A stretch of 64,000 bases of DNA from Erwinia aphidicola. Lineage in GTDB: Bacteria; Pseudomonadota; Gammaproteobacteria; Enterobacterales; Enterobacteriaceae. The position numbers were made by a program, and so were the translations under genes. Positions within the stretch are counted from its first letter, which is position 1. Every line of letters starts with the position of its first letter. The DNA is taken from NCBI RefSeq assembly GCF_014773485.1, contig NZ_JACXBP010000001.1:496001-560000 (forward strand). The letters run 5' to 3'. This document shows, piece by piece, positions 25,296 to 36,258 of this stretch. Below the pieces are notes generated by a model. The model searched no databases, was not told the DNA's origin, and saw only the letters and a list, made by a program, of their open reading frames with translations.

Positions 25296-27932
25296 TTACT
25301 GCGGCAGGGCGGTTCCCCACTTGCGCCAGTCCTTCGGCTCTTCATCTTCCAACAGGAAGTGTTTACCCGAATTCGCCTGCGGCGCCAGCGGCACCGTTGG
25401 CGGCGTGGCAAAGGCAATGCCACCCTGGATAAACTGCTGGAAGGTGCCGGTTTTCACCACGCCGCCAATCAGGCCAAACTTGAGGTTGTAGCCGGAAGCC
25501 AGCCAGAACACCGAGTTGTTCCGTACCAGATGTTGATATTTCTTGCTGATGCGCAGAGTGATCTGCACGCGGTCGGCCATCGAGCCGAGAGACGTTCCGG
25601 TCACCGTACCCACTTCGATACCGCGGAACAGCACCGGGGTTCCGACCGTCAGAGAACCTCCCTCCGGCGCATCCATCACCACATTCAGCCCATCAAGGTA
25701 GCGTGCGTCGGTAATGGTTGATTCCTGCAGTTCGAAGCTGCGCTGAGGGCGCCCTTTACCTGGGTCAACGTTAATGTACGGCTGCAGCAGCGTCTCAAGA
25801 TGGTTGACCCCCGCCGCCGAGATCTGCGGTGAAACGACCGAGAAGCGCGAGCCGAGACGGGCAAAGTCCTTCACGTATTCAGGGTAGAGCACCGCTTTGG
25901 CGATCACCTGATTGTTACCTTCGCCGAGCGCCAGCGACTCCAGCTGACCAATCGTGATGCCAAGGTAGCGGATCGGCAAACCCGGCGACAGTTTGCTGGC
26001 GTCGTAGGTGCGCAGGGTGATCTGGCTACCCACCGCACGCGCGGCGGTTTCGGAATCATACAGCGTGCGTTTGTCCTGGCGGGTCAGGCCCACTCCGGCG
26101 CCGGTAAGATTTTCGAAGCTGATCGCCCCTTTCAGCGCGCGGTTAAGCGGCGAAGCCTGCACCGTCAGACCGCTGCCGTTAAGCTGCACGCGCGCCCCGC
26201 CTTCAGCCCAGAACACGCTGCTTTGGGTCAGCAGCCGGCGATATTCCGGCTTGATATGCACATTAACGTCGAAGGCATCGGCACGCGGCGTAACGCTGAC
26301 GATTTCACCGACCTGGAATTTACGGTAAAGCACCACGGAACCGGCCTGGATATCCGGCAGGCTGGTGGCCGTCAGGGTGAGGGTAGTTGGCAAGCGATCG
26401 CCGACCACCCCTTCAGCGGCTTTTTCCGCATTAGCATACAGTGGGTAAGTTTTTTTCACTTCGCCTTTGCTGCCGGGATCGAGGCGAATACCGCCGTCCA
26501 CCCACTCACGGGCGCTGGCACCCAGCACTTCCATGCCATCAATGCCGAGCTTCACGTCGAGACGGCTGTTAATGATGAATTTGCTGTCGCCATGGACGAG
26601 GTCGCGATAGTCCGCGGCCACCGCCACGTTGAAGGTGACGCCTTTTTCATTCAGCGTGCGCTTTATCACCTGGCCGATGCGCATGCCGTGCAGCATCAGG
26701 GGCTGGCCGGCGTCAATGCCGTAGCTTTCCGGGGCGGTGAGGGTGACCTCCAGCGCATTCGGCTGCTGCAGCAGCGACTCATTGCTTGGCAGCACCACGA
26801 AATGGTCCTGCGGCGCGCCGTCGCCGGGGATCAGTTCGAGGGTATTGCCGGTCAGCAGGCTGCTGAGGCTGCTGTCAGTCAGGCTAATTTTCGGGCTGCG
26901 CATCTCAATACGCGTACCGCTGCGCATCAGACCGGTGACGGAAGGATCCAGCGTCAGCTCACCGCTGACTTTGCCGTTATCCTGCAGCGTCATTTTGGTC
27001 AGTGAACCCACTTCAAGACCCTGATACATCAGCGGCGTGCTGCCTTCCTTGAGGTTTTTACCGTCCGGCAGGTCGAGCAAAATTTTCACGCCGCGCTGGC
27101 TCTGCGCCAGGTCAGGGTAGAGGTTATAGCTGTCCTCACTCTTCGCCGGCTGCGATGCCTGCGGTGAATCGAAGGCCACTGCGCCATTGACCAGCGCGGC
27201 AAGACTCTCCAGCTGAACTTTAGCTCCACTCAGACCCACATCGGCCTTGACGCCGGAGACATTCCAGAATCGACTCTCCTTTTTCACCAGATTGGTAAAG
27301 CGGCGCTCAATCAGCACGTCAATCGTGACCCCCTGATTACCGGAGTTGATGCTGTAGTCATACACGCGGCCAACCGGGATTTTGCGGAAGTAAACCAGTG
27401 AACCGCTGTTCAGCGCGCCGAGGTCAGGGGCGTGAAGGTGGATCATCATTTCGCCGGTATTTAAGCGGTATTTGGGCTGGGTATCGAGCGCGGTGAAGTT
27501 TTCACGCGGTTCCCCCTTCTTGCCCGGCATCATGCCGATGTAGTTGCCGCCTACCAGCGCATCCAGACCCGAAACGCCGGCCAGCGAGGCTTTCGGCGTT
27601 ACCAGCCAGAACTGCGTATCCTCACGCAGTGCGCCTTTCATATCGCTTTTAATGCTGGCCTTGATCTTAATGGTACGCAGGTCGTCGGTCATGCTGATGC
27701 CCTGCACCAGTCCGACTTCGACGCCCTGATAGCGTACCGGCGTGCGGCCCGGCACAATGCCGTCCGCGGTGGCGAAATCAATGGTCACCGTGGTGCCGCG
27801 CTCCTGGTAATTTGACCAGATAAGCCAGCCGGCAATCAGCAGGGCAATAAAGGGCAGCAGCCAGAATGGCGATATTTTTCGCCGATTTTTGACGCGTGCA
27901 TTAGTCGGTGTAGTCGGCGTTTCCTGTTGCAT
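25296..27932 (-). CDS. letB: LetB, MCE-domain intermembrane lipid transport protein
   Basis: An 878-residue protein with one N-terminal transmembrane helix (about 20-38, [17 protein letters not shown]) and seven MCE repeats; recurring cores are [66 protein letters not shown] and [11 protein letters not shown]. LetB rings form a tunnel across the periplasm for lipids. ATG 27932 fits the E. coli length of 877; it lies inside the end of letA (32-base overlap), so the genes are coupled. Confidence 0.96.
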   Translation of the reverse strand: MQQETPTTPTNARVKNRRKISPFWLLPFIALLIAGWLIWSNYQERGTTVTIDFATADGIVPGRTPVRYQGVEVGLVQGISMTDDLRTIKIKASIKSDMKGALREDTQFWLVTPKASLAGVSGLDALVGGNYIGMMPGKKGEPRENFTALDTQPKYRLNTGEMMIHLHAPDLGALNSGSLVYFRKIPVGRVYDYSINSGNQGVTIDVLIERRFTNLVKKESRFWNVSGVKADVGLSGAKVQLESLAALVNGAVAFDSPQASQPAKSEDSYNLYPDLAQSQRGVKILLDLPDGKNLKEGSTPLMYQGLEVGSLTKMTLQDNGKVSGELTLDPSVTGLMRSGTRIEMRSPKISLTDSSLSSLLTGNTLELIPGDGAPQDHFVVLPSNESLLQQPNALEVTLTAPESYGIDAGQPLMLHGMRIGQVIKRTLNEKGVTFNVAVAADYRDLVHGDSKFIINSRLDVKLGIDGMEVLGASAREWVDGGIRLDPGSKGEVKKTYPLYANAEKAAEGVVGDRLPTTLTLTATSLPDIQAGSVVLYRKFQVGEIVSVTPRADAFDVNVHIKPEYRRLLTQSSVFWAEGGARVQLNGSGLTVQASPLNRALKGAISFENLTGAGVGLTRQDKRTLYDSETAARAVGSQITLRTYDASKLSPGLPIRYLGITIGQLESLALGEGNNQVIAKAVLYPEYVKDFARLGSRFSVVSPQISAAGVNHLETLLQPYINVDPGKGRPQRSFELQESTITDARYLDGLNVVMDAPEGGSLTVGTPVLFRGIEVGTVTGTSLGSMADRVQITLRISKKYQHLVRNNSVFWLASGYNLKFGLIGGVVKTGTFQQFIQGGIAFATPPTVPLAPQANSGKHFLLEDEEPKDWRKWGTALPQ

Positions 27933-29208
27933 GAGCATCCCAAAGTAAACGGCTATCCAGCCACTCAACGGCAAGAATAGTGAGTATGACCGCTGAGCCG
28001 AAATAGAAGGCAGCCGGTCCCATAGTAAAAGCTAAAAGCTGGTCGCGATTAACCAGCGACATCGTTAGTGAAATGACGAACAGGTCGAGCATCGACCAGC
28101 GCCCCACCCACTGCACCACGCGCAGCAGGCGGATGCGGGTTTTCAGCCCTTGCTCACATTTGAAGTGAATACTGAGCAGCAGGGTCACCAGGACGATAAC
28201 TTTGGTAAACGGCACCAGAATACTGGCGACGAACACCACGATAGCCACCGGGATATTGCCAGAGGCGAGCGAGAGAATACCAGAAAGAATGGTGTCATCC
28301 TGGCGAGAGCCGTTGAGATAGATGACTGAAATCGGCAGCAGATTAGCCGGGATCAGAAAAATAATCGAGGCGATCAGCGCCGCCCAGGACTTCTGCAGGC
28401 TGAAATGACGGCGGAAATAGAGCCGCGTGTGGCAGCGCGGGCAGCGGCCACGCTCATCGGCCACGCCGGTATGGTGGCAGCTCAGGCAAACCTGCAGCTG
28501 GGCAATCGGCACATTTGGATGAGGCTGCGGATAGAAACGGTGCCACAGCTGTTCAACGTTAAGGTGAATCAGCGTCAGCAGGCTGAGAAGCGTCAGAGAG
28601 ATAAACGCCACCAGCCCAAGGCCCGGCGTAATGGCGGCATAGTCCTGCACCTTTATTGAGGCAACGGCCACGCCGACCAGGTAGATATCAAGCATCACCC
28701 ACTCTTTCAGGCGGTCAAGCATCAGCAGCACCGGCCGCAGGTTCATGCCCAGCTTGTCACCGAAATAGAGGTAGCCAATTGAGACGACCAGCGTCAGCGG
28801 GGCGCCAATCGTGCAAAATGCCACCATTGAAGCGGCAATGACGTCACCTTCCCTGGTCATCTGCATGATGCCGCCCAGCAGGCTGGCGTAAATGTTGGTG
28901 CCGAGCAGCCGGATTGACATCAGCGGCTCATTGAAAGCGAAAGGCATCAGCAGCAGCATCGTCACCGCCATGGCGGTCAGTCGCGTCATCGACCAGTCCC
29001 GGCCATTCAGGATGCGCGCATTGCAGCGCGGGCAGTGCGCAGACTGGCTTGATTTAACATCTGGTAAGGAAAAAAGGGTATCGCATTGGGGACATCGCTG
29101 ATAACGTGCCTGTGGCAGAGCATGACTTATGGCGTGTATTTTCATATTCCCGATCGTGCTTTGGCCCAACAGCGCAGGTGCAGGGCAGGTTAGGCTGATT
29201 AACGCCAT
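27901..29208 (-). CDS. letA: LetA, PqiA-family inner membrane protein
   Basis: A 435-residue inner membrane partner of LetB with two PqiA domains of four hydrophobic segments each. Two zinc-ribbon-like cysteine clusters are visible: [11 protein letters not shown]...CPRC near residue 40 and CLSCHHTG...CPRCHTR near residue 230. It is thought to feed lipids to LetB. Start 29208 is uncertain: ATG 29145 with GGGA upstream is an alternative, giving 414 residues; E. coli LetA has 427. TATACT at 29223-29228 may be the -10 box. Confidence 0.93.
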   Translation of the reverse strand: MALISLTCPAPALLGQSTIGNMKIHAISHALPQARYQRCPQCDTLFSLPDVKSSQSAHCPRCNARILNGRDWSMTRLTAMAVTMLLLMPFAFNEPLMSIRLLGTNIYASLLGGIMQMTREGDVIAASMVAFCTIGAPLTLVVSIGYLYFGDKLGMNLRPVLLMLDRLKEWVMLDIYLVGVAVASIKVQDYAAITPGLGLVAFISLTLLSLLTLIHLNVEQLWHRFYPQPHPNVPIAQLQVCLSCHHTGVADERGRCPRCHTRLYFRRHFSLQKSWAALIASIIFLIPANLLPISVIYLNGSRQDDTILSGILSLASGNIPVAIVVFVASILVPFTKVIVLVTLLLSIHFKCEQGLKTRIRLLRVVQWVGRWSMLDLFVISLTMSLVNRDQLLAFTMGPAAFYFGSAVILTILAVEWLDSRLLWDAHATGNADYTD

Positions 29209-29368
29209 GAGAGCAGGACTTCAGTATAGCCGTGCTTCAGTATTCGGATAAATCCAAGGTTATATTAACTAACGGAATGAATCACCTTGTCCCGCTGTAC
29301 TTTTAATGCTTAATTTTATCGGACTCAGTGGCTACCGGCCTGGTCTCAGTTTCTACAATGGTTAAACA

Positions 29369-29869
29369 ATGACAAAAGCAGAATTTTATACCGACCTCAA
29401 TCGCGACATGCGCGCACTTCTCAGCGGCGAAACCAGCTTCCTGGCGGTGATGGGCAATTGTAGCGCGCTTTTATACGAACGTCTTGATGGGGTTAACTGG
29501 GCGGGTTTTTATCTGCTGACCGAAGAGAACACGCTGGTACTCGGCCCGTTCCAGGGCAAAATCGCCTGCGTGCGAATTCCTGTCGGGCGCGGCGTTTGCG
29601 GTACAGCGGTGGCAGAAAACAGCGTTCAGCGTGTTGATGATGTGCATGAATTCCCGGGCCACATTGCCTGTGATGCTGCCAGCAACGCGGAAATTGTGCT
29701 GCCGTTAGTGGTAAATGGTCAGATTATTGGCGTGTTAGATATCGACAGCGTTGAATATAACCGCTTTGACAGTGAGGATGAAGCGGGGCTGAAAGCGTTG
29801 ACTGACGGGCTTTGCGAGGTGCTTGCCGGATCGGATGTGGAAAAATTTATTCACATGAAACGCACCTAA
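29369..29869 (+). CDS. msrC: Free methionine-(R)-sulfoxide reductase
   Basis: A 166-residue GAF-domain enzyme that reduces free methionine (R)-sulfoxide. The three conserved cysteines are present in KIACVRIPVGRGVCGTAV and GHIACDAAS. Length matches E. coli MsrC. It is divergent from letA and followed by proQ after 96 bases. Confidence 0.95.
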   Translation: MTKAEFYTDLNRDMRALLSGETSFLAVMGNCSALLYERLDGVNWAGFYLLTEENTLVLGPFQGKIACVRIPVGRGVCGTAVAENSVQRVDDVHEFPGHIACDAASNAEIVLPLVVNGQIIGVLDIDSVEYNRFDSEDEAGLKALTDGLCEVLAGSDVEKFIHMKRT

Positions 29870-29965
29870 AGCGCTGGATCACGTAGCAATTGCTGATGGG
29901 GTCATTATAATGTCGCCTGTTCATGCCTGCGCTGATTGGCAAACCCGTTGTAATCAGGAAATTTC

Positions 29966-30658
29966 ATGGAAAATCAACCTAAGTTGAATAGCACCAAAGA
30001 AGTCATCGCCTTTCTGGCCGAGCGTTTCCCACAATGCTTTAGCGCCGAAGGCGAAGCACGACCACTGAAGATCGGAATCTTTCAGGATTTAGTCGACCGC
30101 GTGCAGGGTGAAATGAACCTGAGTAAAACTCAGCTTCGTTCAGCACTGCGTCTATATACTTCCAGCTGGCGCTATCTGTACGGCATCAAAGTCGGTGCGA
30201 CTCGCGTTGACCTTGATGGCAATGCGTGTGGCCTGCTGGATGAACAGCACGTTGAACATGCGCGCAAACAGCTTGAAGAAGCCAAAGCGCGCGTGCAGGC
30301 ACAGCGCGAACAGCAGCAGGCGAAAAAGCGTGAAGCCGGTGAAGACACCGCACCGCGTCGTCCGCGTAAACCTGTTCGTAAACCTGCGGCCGAAGGTGAG
30401 CAGCCACGTAAAGTGCGCAGCAAGCCAGAGCGTCCGCAGGCTGAACGCAACTCTTCCTCAGCAAGAGAAGAGACTCAGACGTCGAGTAGCAAACCGGTTA
30501 CCGACACCTCAGCGTTGCAAGTGGGCCAGAGCATTAAAGTTACCGCAGGCAAAAGTGCGATGGATGCCACCATTCTTGAAATCTCTAAAGATGGCGTCCG
30601 GGTACAGCTGGCTAACGGTCTGGCAATGATAGTACGCGCAGAACACTTGCAGTTCTGA
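29966..30658 (+). CDS. proQ: RNA chaperone ProQ
   Basis: A 230-residue RNA-binding protein. An N-terminal FinO/ProQ domain (about 1-120; [27 protein letters not shown]) is followed by a basic, unstructured linker (about 120-180) and a C-terminal Tudor-like domain (about 182-230, [19 protein letters not shown]). ProQ binds structured RNAs, many sRNAs among them. It is 19 bases from prc and probably cotranscribed. Confidence 0.97.
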   Translation: MENQPKLNSTKEVIAFLAERFPQCFSAEGEARPLKIGIFQDLVDRVQGEMNLSKTQLRSALRLYTSSWRYLYGIKVGATRVDLDGNACGLLDEQHVEHARKQLEEAKARVQAQREQQQAKKREAGEDTAPRRPRKPVRKPAAEGEQPRKVRSKPERPQAERNSSSAREETQTSSSKPVTDTSALQVGQSIKVTAGKSAMDATILEISKDGVRVQLANGLAMIVRAEHLQF

Positions 30659-30677
30659 TACGGAGGCTAATCAGGGC

Positions 30678-32723
30678 ATGAACACTCTTTTTAAACGCAC
30701 CATCATTGCGGGCCTGCTGATTGCAGGCAATGCCTTCGCGGCCGATAACATCACCCGTGCAGACCAGATCCCGCAGCTGCACCAGGAAGCACAGCACGCG
30801 ACCGTCAGCGAGCGCGTCACTTCCCGCTTTACCCGTTCCCATTACCGCCAGTTTGACCTCGATAAAGACTTTTCGGTCAAAATATTCGAGCGTTATCTGA
30901 ACCTGCTCGACTACAGCCACAATGTGCTGCTGGAGTCTGACATTGCGCAATATGCGGACAAGAAAACCACGCTGGGCGATGAGTTAAAAAGCGGCCAGCT
31001 TTCGGCGTTTTACGATCTGTATAATCTGACGCAGAAACGCCGTTTTGAACGTTATCAGTACGCGCTTTCCGTGCTGAATAAGCCGATGAACTTTACCGGC
31101 AACGACACCATTGATATCGACCGCAGCAAGTCCCCCTGGCCCAAAAGCACCGCAGAGCTGAATGCCCTGTGGGACGCCAAGGTGAAATATGATGAGCTGA
31201 GCCTGAAACTGGCCGGTAAAGATGAGAAAGAGATCCGCGAAGTCCTCACCAAGCGCTATCAGTTCGCTGAACGTCGCCTGGCGCAGAGCAACAGCGAAGA
31301 CGTGTTCCAGCTTGCGATGACCGCGTTCGCGCATGAAATTGACCCGCACACCAATTATCTCTCCCCGCGTAACACCGAACAGTTCAATACCGAAATGAGC
31401 CTGTCGCTGGAAGGTATTGGTGCGGTGCTGCAGATGGATGATGATTACACGGTGATCAATTCAATGGTTGCTGGTGGTCCGGCGGCGAAAAGCAAAACCA
31501 TTACCGTGGGCGACCGTATTGTTGGCGTTGGTCAGCCGGGCAAACCGATGGTCGATGTGATCGGCTGGCGTCTGGATGATGTCGTTGCGCAGATCAAAGG
31601 ACCGAAGGGCAGTAAAGTGCGCCTGGAAATCCTGCCTGCCGGCAAAGGTACCAAAACCCGTACGGTAACCCTGACGCGTGAAAAGATCCGCCTGGAAGAT
31701 CGCGCGGTTAAAATGTCGGTCCATAACGTCGGCAAACAGAAAGTTGGCGTGCTGGATATCCCAGGTTTCTACGTTGGCCTGACTGACGATGTGAAGGTGC
31801 AGCTGCAGAAATTGCAGAAGCAGAACGTCGATAGCATTGTTATCGATCTGCGCACCAACGGCGGTGGGGCACTGACCGAGGCGGTTTCTCTCTCTGGTCT
31901 GTTTATCCCAAGTGGCCCGGTGGTTCAGGTTCGCGATAACAACGGCAAAATCCGCCAGGACAGCGACAACGACGGCATTACTTACTACAAGGGTCCGCTG
32001 GTGGTGCTGGTTGACCGCTTCAGTGCTTCGGCTTCTGAAATCTTTGCCGCTGCCATGCAGGATTATGGCCGCGCGCTGATTGTTGGTGAACCGACCTTCG
32101 GTAAAGGTACGGTACAGCAGTATCGCTCGCTGAACCGCATTTACGATCAGATGCTGCGCCCTGAATGGCCGGCGCTGGGTTCCGTGCAGTACACCATTCA
32201 GAAGTTTTACCGCATCAACGGCGGCAGCACGCAGCGCAAGGGTGTGACGCCTGACCTGCTGATGCCTACCGGCGTAGAAGCGATAGAAACCGGTGAGAAG
32301 TTTGAGGACAATGCGTTGCCGTGGGATAGCGTTCCTGCTGCTACCTATACCAAAACTGAAGACCTCAAGCCGCTGGAAGCACAGCTGATTAAAGATCATC
32401 AGGATCGCATCGCTAAAGATGCTGAGTTCCAGTACATCATTAAGGATATCGCCCGCTTTAATGCCAACAAGGACAAGCGCAATATCATCTCTCTGAATCT
32501 TGCCGAGCGCGAGAAAGAGAACAAAGAAGATGATGCATTGCGGCTGGAACGCATTAATGCTCGCCTGAAAGCAGACGGTAAGAAACCGCTGACCAAGCTG
32601 GAAGATCTGCCTAAAGACTACAAAGAGCCGGACCCGTATCTGGATGAGACGGTGAACATTGCCAACGACCTGGCGCAGCTGGAAAAACAGCAGCCGCCAG
32701 TGACACCGGCAGCGGCAAAATAA
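30678..32723 (+). CDS. prc: Tail-specific protease Prc
   Basis: A 681-residue periplasmic protease. A signal peptide (about 1-21, ending AFA) precedes an N-terminal helical domain, a PDZ domain (about 245-325) and the S41 protease domain with DRFSASASEIFAAAMQDY (catalytic Ser) and PTFGKGTVQQ (catalytic Lys). It degrades envelope proteins such as MepS and processes penicillin-binding protein 3. The ATG has CGGAGG at longer spacing upstream. It follows proQ; a terminator follows. Confidence 0.97.
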   Translation: MNTLFKRTIIAGLLIAGNAFAADNITRADQIPQLHQEAQHATVSERVTSRFTRSHYRQFDLDKDFSVKIFERYLNLLDYSHNVLLESDIAQYADKKTTLGDELKSGQLSAFYDLYNLTQKRRFERYQYALSVLNKPMNFTGNDTIDIDRSKSPWPKSTAELNALWDAKVKYDELSLKLAGKDEKEIREVLTKRYQFAERRLAQSNSEDVFQLAMTAFAHEIDPHTNYLSPRNTEQFNTEMSLSLEGIGAVLQMDDDYTVINSMVAGGPAAKSKTITVGDRIVGVGQPGKPMVDVIGWRLDDVVAQIKGPKGSKVRLEILPAGKGTKTRTVTLTREKIRLEDRAVKMSVHNVGKQKVGVLDIPGFYVGLTDDVKVQLQKLQKQNVDSIVIDLRTNGGGALTEAVSLSGLFIPSGPVVQVRDNNGKIRQDSDNDGITYYKGPLVVLVDRFSASASEIFAAAMQDYGRALIVGEPTFGKGTVQQYRSLNRIYDQMLRPEWPALGSVQYTIQKFYRINGGSTQRKGVTPDLLMPTGVEAIETGEKFEDNALPWDSVPAATYTKTEDLKPLEAQLIKDHQDRIAKDAEFQYIIKDIARFNANKDKRNIISLNLAEREKENKEDDALRLERINARLKADGKKPLTKLEDLPKDYKEPDPYLDETVNIANDLAQLEKQQPPVTPAAAK

Positions 32724-32730
32724 GCCCAAC

Positions 32731-32758
32731 AGGCACAGCAATCGCTGTGCCTTTTTTT
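32731..32758 (+). terminator. prc terminator
   Basis: AGGCACAG-CAATCG-CTGTGCCT with seven trailing T residues lies 8 bases after the prc stop. Confidence 0.92.
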
Positions 32759-32792
32759 ATCCTGTCCGTCCTGCCTGGCGCTGTGCGCGAAA

Positions 32793-32810
32793 AGTAACAC
32801 AAAGTGTAAA
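32793..32810 (+). promoter_or_regulatory. CpxR-like box upstream of htpX
   Basis: GTAACACAAAGTGTAAAG holds GTAAC and GTAAA repeats separated by 7-8 bases, close to the CpxR pattern GTAAA-N5-GTAAA. E. coli htpX is Cpx-regulated, which supports this site. The first half has one mismatch. Confidence 0.5.
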
Positions 32811-32845
32811 GTTATGTCTTTTTAAACACTTAAAGATTAAGAGTG

Positions 32846-32874
32846 CTTGAAAAGCGGCGTATTGACCTTACGAT
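32846..32874 (+). promoter_or_regulatory. Candidate sigma32 promoter of htpX
   Basis: CTTGAAA (32846-32852) matches the sigma32 -35 consensus; CCTTACGAT (32866-32874), 13 bases on, is a weak -10. htpX is a heat-shock gene in E. coli. Confidence 0.4.
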
Positions 32875-32916
32875 GGTGGTACGCGAAAAGCGGAATAACT
32901 GAGGAAGTCTAATTTT

Positions 32917-33798
32917 ATGATGCGTATTGCTCTTTTCCTGTTGACCAACCTCGGGGTTATGGTGGTTTTCGGGCTGATCCTCAGCCTGACAGGGATCCAG
33001 TCAAGCAGTGTAATGGGCCTGATGATCATGGCGGGTCTGTTTGGCTTCGGCGGTGCGTTTGTTTCACTGCTGATGTCGAAGTGGATGGCACTGCGCTCCG
33101 TTGGTGGTGAAGTGATTGAACAGCCGCGTAACGAAACCGAACGCTGGCTGATGGAAACCGTGGGCCGTCAGGCTCAGCAGGCCGGCATTGCCATGCCGCA
33201 GGTGGCTGTTTACCATGCGCCCGACATTAACGCCTTTGCTACCGGTGCGCGTCGTGACGCCTCGCTGGTGGCGGTATCAACCGGCCTGTTGCAGAACATG
33301 AGCCGTGATGAAGCGGAAGCGGTGCTGGCTCACGAAATCAGCCATATCGCCAACGGAGACATGGTGACCATGACCCTGATTCAGGGGATTGTGAATACCT
33401 TCGTGATCTTCATCTCGCGCATTCTGGCACAGCTGGCAGCGGGCTTTATGTCCGGTAACCGCGACGAGGAAGGCAGCAGCAACGGCAACCCGATGGTGTA
33501 CTTTGCAGTATCAATGGTGCTGGAGCTGGTATTTGGTATTGTCGCCAGCATTATTACCATGTGGTTCTCACGCCACCGTGAATTCCATGCGGATGCGGGT
33601 GCTGCTCGCCTGGCCGGGCGTGAGAAGATGATTGCCGCACTGCAACGTCTGAAAACCAGCTACGAGCCGCAGGAAGCCAGCAGCATGATGGCCTTCTGTA
33701 TCAATGGTAAATCCAAGTCGTTGAGCGAGCTGTTTATGTCGCACCCACCGCTGGATAAACGCATTGAAGCGCTGCGCAGCGGCGAATACCTGAAGTAG
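32917..33798 (+). CDS. htpX: Heat shock membrane protease HtpX
   Basis: A 293-residue M48-family metalloprotease of the inner membrane. The zinc motif is [12 protein letters not shown] (about 137-148), and the third ligand is in [11 protein letters not shown] (about 220). Four hydrophobic segments are seen, two at the N-terminus. It degrades misfolded membrane proteins with FtsH. Near-identical to the E. coli protein. Two start codons (ATGATG) are possible; the first is used here. Confidence 0.97.
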   Translation: MMRIALFLLTNLGVMVVFGLILSLTGIQSSSVMGLMIMAGLFGFGGAFVSLLMSKWMALRSVGGEVIEQPRNETERWLMETVGRQAQQAGIAMPQVAVYHAPDINAFATGARRDASLVAVSTGLLQNMSRDEAEAVLAHEISHIANGDMVTMTLIQGIVNTFVIFISRILAQLAAGFMSGNRDEEGSSNGNPMVYFAVSMVLELVFGIVASIITMWFSRHREFHADAGAARLAGREKMIAALQRLKTSYEPQEASSMMAFCINGKSKSLSELFMSHPPLDKRIEALRSGEYLK

Positions 33799-33840
33799 GG
33801 GCGCGGCATACCGCGCCCGTTCAGGGCAAAATCATCAGTA

Positions 33841-33866
33841 AACCGGGCATGCGCCCGGTTTTTTTA
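33841..33866. terminator. Shared terminator of htpX and yebQ
   Basis: ACCGGGC-AT-GCGCCCGGT with seven T residues on the plus strand. The yebQ stop codon begins in this T-tract on the other strand. A second perfect stem, GGGCGCGGC/ACCGCGCCC, lies just before, at 33799-33820. Confidence 0.85.
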
Positions 33867-35243
33867 TGCCCGGTGATTGCCCGGCTGTGTAATGCGCAGG
33901 GCGCTGACCAGCGCGGCGATAGCAGCGAAGCTGCCCGCCAGCAACAGCGAGAGATGGGTGCCCTGGTTAGCAAACAGGTTGAACATCAGGGCGACAAGGG
34001 CCGCGCCGCTGGTCTGACCCAGCAGGCGGGCGGTACCGAGCATGCCACTGGCTCCTCCGCTGCGGTGACGCGGGGCCGAAGAGATAATCGTGTGATTATT
34101 CGGGGACTGGAACAGACCAAATCCGGCACCGCACAGCATCATGCGCCAGATAATATCGGCGTCTGATGGGCTGGCGGGTAGCAGGGCGAGCGCAAACAGC
34201 CCGGCGGCAAACATTGCCAGGCCAATCGCACCGAGCAGGCCGGCGTGGAAGCGCTCAATCAGCCGCCCGGCAATGGGTGCCATCACCATCGTCGCCAGCG
34301 GCCACGGCGTCAGCAGCAGGCCGGTTGCCACCTCGCTGCGTCCCAGCACGCTTTGCAGGAAGAAGGGCAGAGAGACCATGGCCAACATTTGCGCGCAGAA
34401 CGAGCACACGGAGGTGCCAATCGACATGGCGAAAATAGGAATACGGAACAGGTCAACCGGCAGCAGCGGGAACTCCAGCCGCAGCTGGCGCCGGATGAAC
34501 AGGGTTCCGACCAGCAGCAGCGCCACCAGTTCAGCCAGCAGCAGTTTTCCGTTCTGGCCCTGGGCAAAACCACTCAGCAGCGAGATAAGCAGGCCAAAGG
34601 TTAACGCATTCATCACGCTGCTCAGCAGATCAAATCGCTGCCCGCTGGTTTTCTGCGGATTATCCGGTAAATAGCGCAGGGCCAGCACCAGCGCGGCGAT
34701 GCCGACAGGGACGTTAATCAGGAACAGCCATTGCCAGGACGCCACCGAGAGAATGGCGGCGGCAACGGTCGGCCCGGCAGCGCTGGATACCGCCACAATC
34801 AGCGAGTTAATTCCCATGCCGCGACCAAGATGGCGCTGCGGGTAGATAATGCGTATCAGAGCGGTGTTAACGCTCATCAGCGCGGCACCGCCGAAGCCCT
34901 GCAGCACGCGGGCAAAGGTCAACATGCCGAGCGAGTCCGACAGCGCACAGAACAGAGACGTACAGCTGAACAGCACCAGCCCCCACTGATAGATACGGCG
35001 GTAGCCGAGCATATCGCCAAGAAAAGAGAGGGTCAGCAGCGAAATAATAATGGCCAGCTGGTAGGCGTTAACAATCCAGATTGACTCTGCCGGGCTGGCA
35101 TTCAGCTCGCGGGCAATCGTCGGCAGCGCCACATTGGCAATCGCGCCATCCAGCACGGCCACCGTGATGCCGAGTGCAATAGCCAGTATGGCCCCGTAGC
35201 GCTGGGGTAGCGGCAATCCGTCGTTGGCTGAAGTTGAGTGCAT
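33864..35243 (-). CDS. yebQ: MFS efflux transporter YebQ
   Basis: A 459-residue major facilitator protein of the DHA2 (14-helix) type. The motif LGDMLGYRRIY (motif A) and the drug-antiporter motif C segment near LQGFGGAALMS are present, with many further hydrophobic helices. It probably exports a drug-like compound; the substrate is unknown. It is divergent from kdgR by 187 bases, as in E. coli, so KdgR control is possible. Close match to E. coli YebQ. Confidence 0.92.
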   Translation of the reverse strand: MHSTSANDGLPLPQRYGAILAIALGITVAVLDGAIANVALPTIARELNASPAESIWIVNAYQLAIIISLLTLSFLGDMLGYRRIYQWGLVLFSCTSLFCALSDSLGMLTFARVLQGFGGAALMSVNTALIRIIYPQRHLGRGMGINSLIVAVSSAAGPTVAAAILSVASWQWLFLINVPVGIAALVLALRYLPDNPQKTSGQRFDLLSSVMNALTFGLLISLLSGFAQGQNGKLLLAELVALLLVGTLFIRRQLRLEFPLLPVDLFRIPIFAMSIGTSVCSFCAQMLAMVSLPFFLQSVLGRSEVATGLLLTPWPLATMVMAPIAGRLIERFHAGLLGAIGLAMFAAGLFALALLPASPSDADIIWRMMLCGAGFGLFQSPNNHTIISSAPRHRSGGASGMLGTARLLGQTSGAALVALMFNLFANQGTHLSLLLAGSFAAIAALVSALRITQPGNHRA

Positions 35244-35387
35244 AGCGTTGAAATAGTTACGTGGGAGAAGAGTCTCATGCTAATGGTTTTTACGAATTAT
35301 GCCAGTATGTAAATTGCTGAAAACTATCAGCAGATGTGTCCACGCCGTTGTGGCTTTCATTGCGCCCGGCGGAGGGGCTACGTATAC

Positions 35388-35403
35388 TGGAAATAGCGTT
35401 CCA
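35388..35403. promoter_or_regulatory. IclR-type palindrome at the kdgR promoter
   Basis: TGGAAATAGCGTTCCA has inverted arms TGGAA/TTCCA, the usual IclR-family form. It begins at the last base of a TATACT box (35383-35388), so it covers the probable kdgR start point. Autoregulation by KdgR is likely. Confidence 0.5.
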
Positions 35404-35430
35404 TTTTTTATAAAACACAAAAGGTAAGTC

Positions 35431-36222
35431 ATGGCGAGTGCCGATCCAGATAAACAGCCCGATTCCGTCTCTTCAGTGATGAAAGTATTTGGCATTTTAC
35501 AGGCGCTGGGCGAAGAGCGTGAAAACGGCATCACCGAGCTTTCCCAGCGCGTGATGATGTCGAAAAGCACCGTATACCGTTTTCTCCAAACCATGAAAAC
35601 GCTCGGCTACGTCTCACAGGAAGGGGAGTCAGAGAAATATGCGCTGACGCTAAAACTGTTCGAGCTGGGGGCTAAAGCCCTGCAAAACGTCGATCTGATC
35701 CGCAGTGCCGATATTCAGATGCGTGAGATCTCGCGCCAGACGAAAGAGACTATTCACCTTGGCGCCCTGGAAGAAGACAGCATTGTCTATATCCATAAAA
35801 TCGACTCCCTGTACAACCTGCGCATGTATTCGCGCATTGGTCGCCGTAACCCGCTGCACAGTACCGCAATTGGTAAAGTGCTTTTAGCGTGGCGCGAGCG
35901 TGGCGAAGTGGATGCGATTCTGGCTAATGTTGAGTTTACCCGCAGCACGGCACGCACCATTACCACTAAGGACGCGCTGTTGCCCGTGCTGGAGCAGGTG
36001 CGTAGCCAGGGATTTGGCGAAGATAATGAAGAGCAGGAAGAGGGGTTGCGCTGTATTGCAGTGCCGGTATTTGACCGCTTTGGCATGGTGATTGCCGGGT
36101 TGAGCATCTCTTTCCCGACCATCCGTTTCTCGGAAGAGAATAAAAAAGAGGTGGTGGCGATGCTGCATCTGGCGGCAAAAAATATCTCAGAACAGATGGG
36201 TTATCACAGCTATCCCTTCTGA
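35431..36222 (+). CDS. kdgR: KdgR, IclR-family repressor of pectin/uronate breakdown
   Basis: A 263-residue regulator. The N-terminal winged helix (about 13-75; FGILQALGEERENGITELS, STVYRFLQTMKTLGYV) precedes the IclR effector domain (about 85-255). KdgR senses 2-keto-3-deoxygluconate and controls pectinase and kdg/kdu genes in soft-rot bacteria. It fits eda upstream, which would receive KDPG from this route. A TAAGT site precedes the ATG. Confidence 0.95.
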   Translation: MASADPDKQPDSVSSVMKVFGILQALGEERENGITELSQRVMMSKSTVYRFLQTMKTLGYVSQEGESEKYALTLKLFELGAKALQNVDLIRSADIQMREISRQTKETIHLGALEEDSIVYIHKIDSLYNLRMYSRIGRRNPLHSTAIGKVLLAWRERGEVDAILANVEFTRSTARTITTKDALLPVLEQVRSQGFGEDNEEQEEGLRCIAVPVFDRFGMVIAGLSISFPTIRFSEENKKEVVAMLHLAAKNISEQMGYHSYPF

Positions 36223-36230
36223 CATCAGCA

Positions 36231-36256
36231 GGCCGGCGTTGACCGGCCCGCCGGTT
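36231..36256. terminator. Hairpin between kdgR and yobH
   Basis: CCGGCGTTGACCGGCCCGCCGG can fold into alternative GC stems between two convergent genes. No clear T-tract on the plus strand. Confidence 0.4.
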
Positions 36257-36258
36257 AA

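Noticed and set aside
26223..27005. A 260-codon plus-strand frame opposite letB.
   Set aside because: It is antisense to MCE-repeat coding sequence with no recognisable motif; a shadow.
31461..32741. A 426-codon open frame on the minus strand opposite prc.
   Set aside because: It lies wholly inside prc, whose protein is clearly recognised, and its translation shows no family features. It is a codon-bias shadow.
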